NCBI RefSeq assembly: GCF_037975245.1
Contig: NC_092574.1
Span: 3,319,001 to 3,383,000 of the forward strand
Reading direction: 5' to 3'
DNA: 64,000 bases
Source of the DNA: Apostichopus japonicus
Taxonomy: Eukaryota; Echinodermata; Holothuroidea; Aspidochirotida; Stichopodidae
Made by a program: the position numbers and the translations under genes. The notes below the pieces were generated by a model. That model did no database searches. It was given only the letters and a program-made list of their open reading frames with translations, and had not been told where the DNA came from. Below are positions 46,175-57,904 of the stretch, one piece after another (position 1 is the first letter of the stretch; every line of letters begins with the position of its first letter).

Positions 46175-49100
46175 CGCACATTCTATTTATCGGTACCGCA
46201 CATTATTTTGATTGGTACCGCACATTCAATTGATCGGTACCGAACATTCTTTTTATCAGTACCGCACATTATATTGATCAGTACCGCACATTCTTGGTAC
46301 CGAATATTTTATTGATCGGTACCGCACATTTGATTTATCGATACCGCTCATTATATTGATCGGTACCGCACATTCAATTGATCGGTACCGAACATTCTTT
46401 TTATCGGTACCGCACATTCTATTGATCAGTACCGCACATTCTATTGATTGGTACTGAATATTCTATTGATCGGTACCGCACATTTGATTTATCAATACCG
46501 CACAATATATTGATCGGTACCGCACATTCTATTCATCGGTACCGAACATTCGATTGATCGGTACCGAACATTCTATTTATCGATACCGCACATTCGATTG
46601 ATCGGTACCTCACATTCTATTGATAGGTACCGCACATTCGATTTATAGGTACCGCACATTATATTGATCGGTACAAGACATTCTATTGATCGGTACCGCT
46701 CATTCTAATGATCGGTACCGAACATTCTATTTATCGGTACCGCACATTCGATTTATCGATACCGCACATTCGTATTATCGGTACCGAACATTCTATTTAT
46801 CGGTACCGCACATTCGATTTATCGATACCGCACATTCGTATTATCGGTACCGCACATTCGATTGATCGGTGCCGTACATTCTTTAATCGGTACCGCACAT
46901 TCGATTTATCGATACCGCACATTCGTTTTATCGGTACCGCACATTCGTTTTATCGGTACCGCACATTCTATTTATCGGTACCGCACATTCTATTGATAGG
47001 TGCCGCACATTCTATTGATCGGTACCGAACATTCTATTTATCGGTACCGCACATTCTATTGATCAGTACCGAACATTCGATTTATCGTACCGCACATTAT
47101 ATTGATGAGTACCGCACATTCTATTGATTGGTAACGAAAATTCTATTGATCGGTACCGCACATTCGATGTATCGGTACCGCACATTATATTGATCGGTAC
47201 CGAACATTCTATTTATCGGTACCGCACATTCTATTCATCAATACCTCACATTCTATTTATCGGTACCGCACATTCGATTTATCGATACCGCACATTCGTA
47301 TTATCGGTACCGAACATTCGATTGTACGGTACCGCACATTCTATTCATCGGTACCGCACATTCTATTGATCGGTACCGAACATTCTATTTATCGGTACCG
47401 CACATTCGATTTATCGATACCGCACATTCGTATTATCGGTACCGCACATTCGATTGATCGGTGCCGTACATTCTTTAATCGGTACCGCACATTCGATTTA
47501 TCGATACCGCACATTCGTTCAATCGGTACCGCACATTCGTTTTATCGGTACCGCACATTCTATTTATCGGTACCGCACATTCGTTCAATCGGTACCGCAC
47601 ATTCTATTGATCGGTACCGAACATTCTATTTATCGGTACCGCACATTCTATTGATCAGTACCGCACATTCGATTTATCGTACCGCACATTATATTGATGA
47701 GTACCGCACATTCTATTGATTGGAACCAAAATATCTATTGATCGGTACCGAACATTCTTTTTATCGGTACCGCACATTCTATTGATCAGTACCGCACATT
47801 CTATTGATTGGTACCGAATATTCTATTGATCGGTACCGCACATTTGATTTATCAATACCGCACATTATATTGATCGGTACCGCACATTCTATTCATCGGT
47901 ACCGAACATTCGATTGATCGGTACCGAACATTCTATTTATCGATACCGCACATTCGATTGATCGGTACCTCACATTCGACTGATAGGTACCGCACATTCG
48001 TTCAATCGGTACGGCACATTCGTTTTATCGGTACCGCACATTCTATTTATCGGTACCGCACATTATTTTGATTGGTACCGCACATTCAATTGATCGGTAC
48101 CGAACATTCTTTTTATCAGTACCGCACATTATATTGATCGGTACCGCACATTCTATTGGTTGGTACCGAATATTTTATTGATCGGTACCGCACATTTGAT
48201 TTATCGATACCGCTCATTATATTGATCGGTACCGCACATTCAATTGATCGGTACCGAACATTCTTTTTATCGGTACCGCACATTCTATTGATCAGTACCG
48301 CACATTCTATTGATTGGTACTGAATATTCTATTGATCGGTACCGCACATTTGATTTATCAATACCGCACATTATATTGATCGGTACCGCACATTCTATTC
48401 ATCGGTACCGAACATTCGATTGATCGGTACCGAACATTCTATTTATCGATACCGTACATTCGATTGATCGGTACCTCACATTCGACTGATAGGTACCGCA
48501 CATTCGATTTATAGGTACCGCACATTATATTGATCGGTACAAGACATTCTATTGATCGGTACCGCTCATTCTAATGATCGGTACCGAACATTCTATTTAT
48601 CGGTACCGCACATTCGATTTATCGATACCGCACATTCGTATTATCGGTACCGAACATTCTATTTATCGGTACCGCACATTCGATTTATCGATACCGCACA
48701 TTCGTATTATCGGTACCGCACATTCGATTGATCGGTGCCGTACATTCTTTAATCGGTACCGCACATTCGATTTATCGATACCGCACATTCGTTTTATCGG
48801 TACCGCACATTCTATTGATTGGTACCGAATATTCTATTGATCGGTACCGCACATTTGATTTATCAATACCGCACATTATATTGATCGGTACCGCACATTC
48901 TATTCATCGGTACCGAACATTCGATTGATCGGTACCGAACATTCTATTTATCGATACCGCACATTCGATTGATCGGTACCTCACATTCGACTGATAGGTA
49001 CCGCACATTCGTTCAATCGGTACGGCACATTCGTTTTATCGGTACCGCACATTCTATTTATCGGTACCGCACATTATTTTGATTGGTACCGCACATTCAA

Positions 49101-52100
49101 TTGATCGGTACCGAACATTCTTTTTATCAGTACCGCACATTATATTGATCAGTACCGCACATTCTTGGTACCGAATATTTTATTGATCGGTACCGCACAT
49201 TTGATTTATCGATACCGCTCATTATATTGATCGGTACCGCACATTCAATTGATCGGTACCGAACATTCTTTTTATCGGTACCGCACATTCTATTGATCAG
49301 TACCGCACATTCTATTGATTGGTACTGAATATTCTATTGATCGGTACCGCACATTTGATTTATCAATACCGCACAATATATTGATCGGTACCGCACATTC
49401 TATTCATCGGTACCGAACATTCGATTTATCGGTACCGCACATTCGATTTATCGATACCGCACATTCGTATTATCGGTACCGAACATTCGATTGTACGGTA
49501 CCGCACATTCTATTCATCGGTACCGCACATTCTATTGATCGGTACCGAACATTCTATTTATCGGTACCGCACATTCGATTTATCGATACCGCACATTCGT
49601 ATTATCGGTACCGCACATTCGATTGATCGGTGCCGTACATTCTTTAATCGGTACCGCACATTCGATTTATCGATACCGCACATTCGTTCAATCGGTACCG
49701 CACATTCGTTTTATCGGTACCGCACATTCTATTTATCGGTACCGCACATTCGTTCAATCGGTACCGCACATTCTATTGATCGGTACCGAACATTCTATTT
49801 ATCGGTACCGCACATTCTATTGATCAGTACCGCACATTCGATTTATCGTACCGCACATTATATTGATGAGTACCGCACATTCTATTGATTGGAACCAAAA
49901 TATCTATTGATCGGTACCGAACATTCTTTTTATCGGTACCGCACATTCTATTGATCAGTACCGCACATTCTATTGATTGGTACCGAATATTCTATTGATC
50001 GGTACCGCACATTTGATTTATCAATACCGCACATTATATTGATCGGTACCGCACATTCTATTCATCGGTACCGAACATTCGATTGATCGGTACCGAACAT
50101 TCTATTTATCGATACCGCACATTCGATTGATCGGTACCTCACATTCGACTGATAGGTACCGCACATTCGTTCAATCGGTACGGCACATTCGTTTTATCGG
50201 TACCGCACATTCTATTTATCGGTACCGCACATTATTTTGATTGGTACCGCACATTCAATTGATCGGTACCGAACATTCTTTTTATCAGTACCGCACATTA
50301 TATTGATCGGTACCGCACATTCTATTGGTTGGTACCGAATATTTTATTGATCGGTACCGCACATTTGATTTATCGATACCGCTCATTATATTGATCGGTA
50401 CCGCACATTCAATTGATCGGTACCGAACATTCTTTTTATCGGTACCGCACATTCTATTGATCAGTACCGCACATTCTATTGATTGGTACTGAATATTCTA
50501 TTGATCGGTACCGCACATTTGATTTATCAATACCGCACATTATATTGATCGGTACCGCACATTCTATTCATCGGTACCGAACATTCGATTGATCGGTACC
50601 GAACATTCTATTTATCGATACCGTACATTCGATTGATCGGTACCTCACATTCGACTGATAGGTACCGCACATTCGATTTATAGGTACCGCACATTATATT
50701 GATCGGTACAAGACATTCTATTGATCGGTACCGCTCATTCTAATGATCGGTACCGAACATTCTATTTATCGGTACCGCACATTCGATTTATCGATACCGC
50801 ACATTCGTATTATCGGTACCGAACATTCTATTTATCGGTACCGCACATTCGATTTATCGATACCGCACATTCGTATTATCGGTACCGCACATTCGATTGA
50901 TCGGTGCCGTACATTCTTTAATCGGTACCGCACATTCGATTTATCGATACCGCACATTCGTTTTATCGGTACCGCACATTCGTTTTATCGGTACCGCACA
51001 TTCTATTTATCGGTACCGCACATTCTATTGATAGGTGCCGCACATTCTATTGATCGGTACCGAACATTCTATTTATCGGTACCGCACATTCTATTGATCA
51101 GTACCGAACATTCGATTTATCGTACCGCACATTATATTGATGAGTACCGCACATTCTATTGATTGGTAACGAAAATTCTATTGATCGGTACCGCACATTC
51201 GATGTATCGGTACCGCACATTATATTGATCGGTACCGAACATTCTATTTATCGGTACCGCACATTCTATTCATCAATACCTCACATTCGATTTATCGGTA
51301 CCGCACATTCCATTGATCGGTGCCGTACATTCTTTAATCGGTACCGCACATTCGATTTATCGATACCGCACATTCGTTCAATCGGTACCGCACATTCGTT
51401 TTATCGGTACCGCACATTCTATTGATTGGTACCGAATATTCTATTGATCGGTACCGCACATTTGATTTATCAATACCGCACATTATATTGATCGGTACCG
51501 CACATTCTATTCATCGGTACCGAACATTCGATTGATCGGTACCGAACATTCTATTTATCGATACCGCACATTCGATTGATCGGTACCTCACATTCGACTG
51601 ATAGGTACCGCACATTCGTTCAATCGGTACGGCACATTCGTTTTATCGGTACCGCACATTCTATTTATCGGTACCGCACATTATTTTGATTGGTACCGCA
51701 CATTCAATTGATCGGTACCGAACATTCTTTTTATCAGTACCGCACATTATATTGATCAGTACCGCACATTCTTGGTACCGAATATTTTATTGATCGGTAC
51801 CGCACATTTGATTTATCGATACCGCTCATTATATTGATCGGTACCGCACATTCAATTGATCGGTACCGAACATTCTTTTTATCGGTACCGCACATTCTAT
51901 TGATCAGTACCGCACATTCTATTGATTGGTACTGAATATTCTATTGATCGGTACCGCACATTTGATTTATCAATACCGCACAATATATTGATCGGTACCG
52001 CACATTCTATTCATCGGTACCGAACATTCGATTGATCGGTACCGAACATTCTATTTATCGATACCGCACATTCGATTGATCGGTACCTCACATTCTATTG

Positions 52101-54700
52101 ATAGGTACCGCACATTCGATTTATAGGTACCGCACATTATATTGATCGGTACAAGACATTCTATTGATCGGTACCGCTCATTCTAATGATCGGTACCGAA
52201 CATTCTATTTATCGGTACCGCACATTCGATTTATCGATACCGCACATTCGTATTATCGGTACCGAACATTCTATTTATCGGTACCGCACATTCGATTTAT
52301 CGATACCGCACATTCGTATTATCGGTACCGCACATTCGATTGATCGGTGCCGTACATTCTTTAATCGGTACCGCACATTCGATTTATCGATACCGCACAT
52401 TCGTTTTATCGGTACCGCACATTCGTTTTATCGGTACCGCACATTCTATTTATCGGTACCGCACATTCTATTGATAGGTGCCGCACATTCTATTGATCGG
52501 TACCGAACATTCTATTTATCGGTACCGCACATTCTATTGATCAGTACCGAACATTCGATTTATCGTACCGCACATTATATTGATGAGTACCGCACATTCT
52601 ATTGATTGGTAACGAAAATTCTATTGATCGGTACCGCACATTCGATGTATCGGTACCGCACATTATATTGATCGGTACCGAACATTCTATTTATCGGTAC
52701 CGCACATTCTATTCATCAATACCTCACATTCGATTTATCGGTACCGCACATTCGATTGATCGGTGCCGTACATTCTTTAATCGGTACCGCACATTCGATT
52801 TATCGATACCGCACATTCGTTCAATCGGTACCGCACATTCGTTTTATCGGTACCGCACATTCTATTTATCGGTACCGCACATTCGTTCAATCGGTACCGC
52901 ACATTCTATTGATCGGTACCGAACATTCTATTTATCGGTACCGCACATTCTATTGATCAGTACCGCACATTCGATTTATCGTACCGCACATTATATTGAT
53001 GAGTACCGCACATTCTATTGATTGGTACCGAAAATTGTATTGATCGGTACCGCACATTCGATTTATCGGTACCGCACATTATATTGATCGGTCCCACACA
53101 TTTCTTTTATTGGTACCGCACATTCGATTTATCGATACCGCACATTCGTATTATCGGTACCGAACATTCGATTGATCGGTACCGCACATTCTATTGATCG
53201 GTACCGCACATTCTATTGATCGGTACCGAACATTCTATTTATCGGTACCGCACATTCGATTTATCGATACCGCACATTCTTATTATCGTTACCGCACATT
53301 CGATTGATCGGTGCCGTACATTCTTTAATCGGTACCGCACATTCGATATATCGATACCGCACATTCGTTCAATCGGTACCGCACATTCGTTTTATCGGTA
53401 CCGCACATTCTATTTATCGGTACCGCACATTCTATTGATCGGTACCGCACATTCTATTCATCAATACCTCACATTCGATTTATCGGTACCGCACATTCGT
53501 TTGTTCGGTACAGCACATTCTATTGATCGGTACCGCACATTCTATTCATCGGTACCGAATATTCTATTGATCGGTACCGTACATTCGATTTATCGGTACC
53601 GCACATTCGATTTATCGATACCGCACATTCGTTCAATCGGTACGGCACATTCGTTTTATCGGTACCGCACATTCTATTTATCGGTACCGCACATTATTTT
53701 GATTGGTACCGCACATTCGATTGATCGGCACCGAACATTCTTTTTATCAGTACCGCACATTATATTGATCAGTACCGCACATTCTATTGGTTGGTACCGA
53801 ATATTCTATTGATCGGTACCGCACATTTGATTTATCGATACCGCTCATTATATTGATCGGTACCGCACATTCAATTGATCGGTACCGAACATTCTTTTTA
53901 TCGGTACCGCACATTCTATTGATCAGTACCGCACATTCTATTGATTGGTACCGCACATTCTATTGATCAGTACCGCACATTCTATTGATTGGTACCGAAT
54001 ATTCTATTGATCGGTACCGCACATTTGATTTATCAATACCGCACATTATATTGATCGGTACCGCACATTCTACTCATCGGTACCGAACATTCGATTGATC
54101 GGTACCGAACATTCTATTTATCGATACCGCACATTCGATTGATCGGTACCTCACATTCGACTGATAGGTACCGCACATTCGATTTATAGGTACCGCACAT
54201 TATATTGATCGGTACAAGACATTCTATTGATCGGTACCGCTCATTCTAATGATCGGTACCGAACATTCTATTGATCGGTACCGCACATTCGATTTATCGG
54301 TACCGAACATTCTATTTATCGGTACCGCACATTCGATTTATCGATACCGCACATTCTATTGATCGGTACCGAACATTCTATTTATCGGTACCGCACATTC
54401 GATTTATCGATACCGCACATTCGTATTATCGGTACCGCACATTCGATCGATCGGTGCCGTACATTCTTTAATCGGTACCGCACATTCGATTTATCGATAC
54501 CGCACATTCGTTCAATCGGTACCGCACATTCGTTTTATCGGTACCGCACATTCTATTTATCGGTACCGCACATTCTATTGATAGGTGCCGCAGATTCTAT
54601 TGATCGGTACCGAACATTCTATTTATCGGTACCGCACATTCTATTGATCAGTTCCGCACATTCGATTTATCGTACCGCACATTATATTCACCGGTACCGA
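46175..54700. repeat. Mosaic satellite segment with overlapping 1.1-2.2-kb duplications
   Basis: Beyond the end of super-unit copy 2 the order of variants is patched together. About 47,258-48,808 matches 49,427-50,977 (offset 2,169), sharing the GATACCGTACATTCG variant near 48,450 and 50,620. About 46,178-47,250 matches 51,656-52,730 (offset 5,478). About 48,808-49,424 matches 51,415-52,030 (offset 2,607), sharing the shortened CATTCTTGGTACCG monomer found near 46,290, 49,161 and 51,768. These nested offsets are typical of repeated unequal exchange or conversion. Confidence 0.8.
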
Positions 54701-57078
54701 ATATTCTATTGATCGGTACCGTACATTCGATTTATCGGTACCGCACATTCGATTTATCGATACCGCACATTCGTTTAATCGGTACCGCACATTCGTTTTA
54801 TCGGTACCGCACATTCTATTTTTCGGTACCGCACATTCTATTGATCGGTACCGAACATTCTATTGATCGGTACCGCACATTATATTGATCGGTACCGCCC
54901 ATTCTATTTATCGGTACCGCACATTCGACTGATCGGTACCGAACATTCTATTTATCGTTACCGCACGTTCTATTGATAGGTACCGAAAATTCTATTTATC
55001 GGTACCGCACATTCTATTGATCAGTACTGCCCATTCTATTGATTGGTACCGAACATTCTATTGATCGGTACCGCACGTTCGATTTATCGGTACCGCACAT
55101 TATATTGATCGGTACCGCACATTCTATCCATCGGTACCTCACATTCTATTGATCGTTACCGCACATTCGATTGATCGGTACCGAACCATCTATTGATCGA
55201 TACCGCACATTCGATTGATCGGTACCTCACATTCGACTGATAGGTACCGCACATTCGTTTTATCGGTACCGCACATTCTATCGATCGGTACCGCACATTC
55301 GATTGATCGGTACCGCACATTCGATTTATCGACAGCGCACATTCGGATTGATCGGTACCGCACATTCGATTGATCGGTACCGTACATTTGATTGATCGGT
55401 ACAGCACATTCGATTGACCGGTACCGCACATTCGATTTATCGGTACCGCACATTCGATTGATCGGTACCGAACATTCAATCGAGCGGTACGGCACATTCG
55501 GTCGCTCGGTACGGCACATTCGATTGATCGGTACCGCACTTTCGATTGATCGGTACCGCACCTTCAATCGTTCGTTACCGCACATTCAGTCGATTAGTAT
55601 CGCACATTCGGTTGATCGGTAACGCACATTCGAATGATCGGTACAACACATTCCATTGATCGGTACTGCCCATGCGATATATCGGTCCCGCACATTCGAT
55701 TGATCGTTACCGCACATTCGATTGATCGGTACAGCACATTCCATTGATCGGTACCACACATTCGATTGATCGGTACTGCACATTCGATCGATCGGTACCG
55801 CATATTTGATTGATCGGTACCGCACATTCAATCGATCGGTACCGCATATTCGTTAGATTGGTACCGCCCAATCGATTTATCTGTAACGCATATTCGATTG
55901 ATCGGACGGTACCGCACATTCGATTGATCGGTACCGCACATTCGATTGATCGGTACCGAACATTCAATCGAGCGGTACGGCACATTCGGTCGCTCGGTAC
56001 GGCACATTCGATTGATCGGTACCGCACTTTCGATTGATCGGTACCGCACCTTCAATCGTTCGTTACCGCACATTCAGTCGATTTGTATCGCACATTCGGT
56101 TGATCGGTAACGCACATTCGAATGATCGGTACAACACATTCCATTGATCGGTACTGCCCATGCGATATATCGGTCCCGCACATTCGATTGATCGTTACCG
56201 CACATTCGATTGATCTGTACAGCACATTCCATTGATCGGTACCACACATTGATCGGTACTGCACATTCGATCGATCGGTACCGCATATTTGATTGATCGG
56301 TACCGTACATTCGATTGATCGGTACCACACATTCGATTGATCTTTCACGTATATTTGATTGATCGGTACCGCACATTTAATCCATCGGTACCGTACATTG
56401 GTCCATTGGTACCGTACATTCGGTTGATCGGATACGCACATTCGTTTGATCGGTACTGCACATTCTATATATCGGTACCGCACATCCAGTCGCTCTGTAC
56501 TGCACAATCGATTAATCGGTACCGCACATTCGATTGATCGGTAATGCACATTCAATCGATCGATACCGCACATTCAATTAATCGGTACGGCACATTCAAT
56601 TGATCGGTACCGCACAATCGATTTATCGGTACCGTACATTCGATTGATCGTTACCGCACATATGATTTTATCTGTAACGCATGTTGGATTGATCGGTACC
56701 GCACAATCGATTGATCGGTACCGTACATTCGATTAAACTGTACGGCACATTCGATTGAACTGTAACGCATATTCGATTGATCGGTAGCGCACATTCAATC
56801 GATCGGTACCGCACATTGGTCGATTGGTACCGCACATTCGATTGATCGGTACCGCGCATTCGATGGATCGGTACCGCATTCTCGATTGATCGGTACCGCA
56901 CATTCGATCGATCGGTACAGCACTTCGATTGAACGGTACCTAACATTCTATTGATCGGTATCGCACATTCGATTGATCGGTAACGCACATTCGATTGATC
57001 GGTACCGCATTTTCTATTGATCGGTAACACACATTCGATTGATCGGTGCCGCACATTCGATCGATCGGTATGCACATG
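54700..57078. repeat. Degenerate, mostly monomeric edge of the satellite array
   Basis: From about 54,700 the variant order stops matching the interior. Monomers become individually divergent (AGCGGTACGGCAC, CGTTCGTTACCGC, CATGCGATATATCGG, TCGGATACGCAC), but the 22-bp phase and CGATTGAT-type variable part remain. The last recognisable monomer is CGATCGGTATGCACAT, ending near 57,078. Decay towards an array edge is the usual pattern when homogenisation acts mainly on the interior. Confidence 0.88.
55430..56310. repeat. 488-bp tandem duplication inside the array edge
   Basis: A run of distinctive monomers starting with GAACATTCAATCGAGCGG at about 55,468 recurs at about 55,956, an offset of 488 bp. 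That is 22 monomers plus a 4-bp insertion (ATCGGACGGTACC near 55,907). The two copies share GTCGCTCGGTACGGC, CAACACATTCCATTG and CCCATGCGATATATC. Copy 2 has a 5-bp deletion near 56,249 (CACACATTGATCGG against CACACATTCGATTGATCGG), after which the offset becomes 483. Similarity fades near 56,310. Confidence 0.88.
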
Positions 57079-57142
57079 CTTGAAATGGCTTCAGAAGGTA
57101 TTTACTCACCAAGGGAGTCATATCATAGTATGTAGATGTATG

Positions 57143-57800
57143 CATGTAGATAGGTGGAAAGATGCACTGCACGGAAGGAAGCCTATCACATATAGCCTGA
57201 AAGCACTAAAGTAAAGCAGCAAGCTGAAGGGGGAAACGATAGTACTACAAGAAGACACAGGATTGTGAACTTCAAAATGGTAACCAGGTGCTGGTGCGGA
57301 ACCTGTCCAAGGATGAGGGACCCGGCAAACTGCGATCTCGCTGGGAAAATAGGATTGAATTATGCGCAAAATAAACCCAGAAATTCCAGTTTAACTTTAA
57401 GAAGTCTCACCAGAAACTGAAGAGGGTAGGAAGGTGTGCTCCATAGGAATCTCTTGTTACTGTGCAATTATCTCCCTATCACGCCAAAGCAAACTGAGGC
57501 TACTAAACATCGGCAGCCGCTACATAATCCTAAAGCTCAGCAATTCATGGAGGAAGATCTTAGTGATCATTGAAGACACTCTGACAGTGATGAGGAATTA
57601 TATTACGAGTACAGGTGAGGACACACTTTAGACCATTCCAACCAAGGACATACAGACCCCTTACAGCGGATGACATTGCCCTACAACAGAAGGACCATGG
57701 CTCACACGGCAGAATTATCAGAAGATCTCATCGAGATCGCACGCCTAAGCGATATTTGACTGATGACAGACTGGGATCTCCTACCCAAATTGATACTGCT
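57143..57800 (+). pseudogene. Ty3/Gypsy-type LTR retrotransposon pol remnant: end of integrase and C-terminal tail
   Basis: Not an intact gene. Fragments in three reading frames resemble the end of Ty3/Gypsy pol. From 57,143 the frame reads HVDRWKDAL. About 57,243-57,365 (frame of 57,276) encodes a YYKKTQDCELQ segment followed by NQVLVRNLS and GPGKLRSRWE. This is the pattern of the small C-terminal integrase domain (family type: GDRVLVRN...GPGKLR..WE). After in-frame stops and a frameshift near 57,434, the frame of 57,436 reads VLHRNLLL, another landmark of this pol tail, and stops at 57,571. A further shifted frame (57,615-57,854) carries a basic RRSHRDRTPKRYLTDDRLG-like tail. No LTR, gag or reverse transcriptase lies in the window; the 5' side is satellite. 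The family call is from remembered motifs; exact clade unknown. Confidence 0.72.
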
Positions 57801-57904
57801 GTCACTGTTCAAAATCGAGAGTGTTATGTGTCAAATATTGGCAATGCCCAATAACAGAAATACAGCCATATGAAGGACCAAAGTAAATATCCAAAAGTAC
57901 AGTC

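Larger units (their letters stand above)
1..57078. repeat. 22-bp satellite DNA array (about 2,600 monomers)
   Basis: Seen directly: the sequence repeats every 22 bp from the first base to about 57,078. Each monomer has a strongly conserved 14-nt core, CGGTACCGCACATT, which contains the 8-bp palindrome CGGTACCG (a KpnI site inside it). A variable 8-nt part precedes the core; common versions are CGATTGAT, CTATTGAT, CGATTTAT, CTATTTAT, CGTTCAAT, CGTTTTAT, CGTATTAT, ATATTGAT and ATTTTGAT. Frequent core variants are ACCGAACATT, GATACCGC, CAGTACCG and TTGGTACCG. Short or irregular monomers occur, for example ATCGTACCGCAC, GATTGCTGCAC and GTGCCGTACATTCTTTAATC. No other sequence interrupts the array. 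Open frames on both strands are by-products: three monomers make 66 bp, read as a 22-residue peptide cycling through RYRTF, SVPHI and IGTAHS-like segments, with frequent stops. A centromeric, pericentromeric or other heterochromatic location is plausible but not shown. Confidence 0.98.

Noticed and set aside
53216-53812. A 198-codon open frame and dozens of similar ones across 1-57,078, on both strands
   Set aside because: They are translations of the 22-bp satellite in cycling frames; no non-repeat domain, no conserved start, and they begin and end wherever a variant monomer makes or removes a stop.
1-57078. CRISPR array (repeat core with variable 8-nt spacers)
   Set aside because: Spacer-like parts are only about 8 nt, come from a small recurring set, and number in the thousands; there are no cas genes and the flank is eukaryotic.
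1-57078. Telomeric or rDNA repeat
   Set aside because: No TTAGGG-like telomere unit is visible and nothing resembles rRNA or its spacers.
1-57078. Confident centromere call
   Set aside because: Array size and higher-order structure would fit, but no CENP-B box or chromatin data are available from sequence alone.
57615-57854. Independent small gene of 79 codons
   Set aside because: Its RRSHRDRTPKRYLTDDRLG-like content and position fit the C-terminal tail of the Ty3/Gypsy pol remnant upstream.
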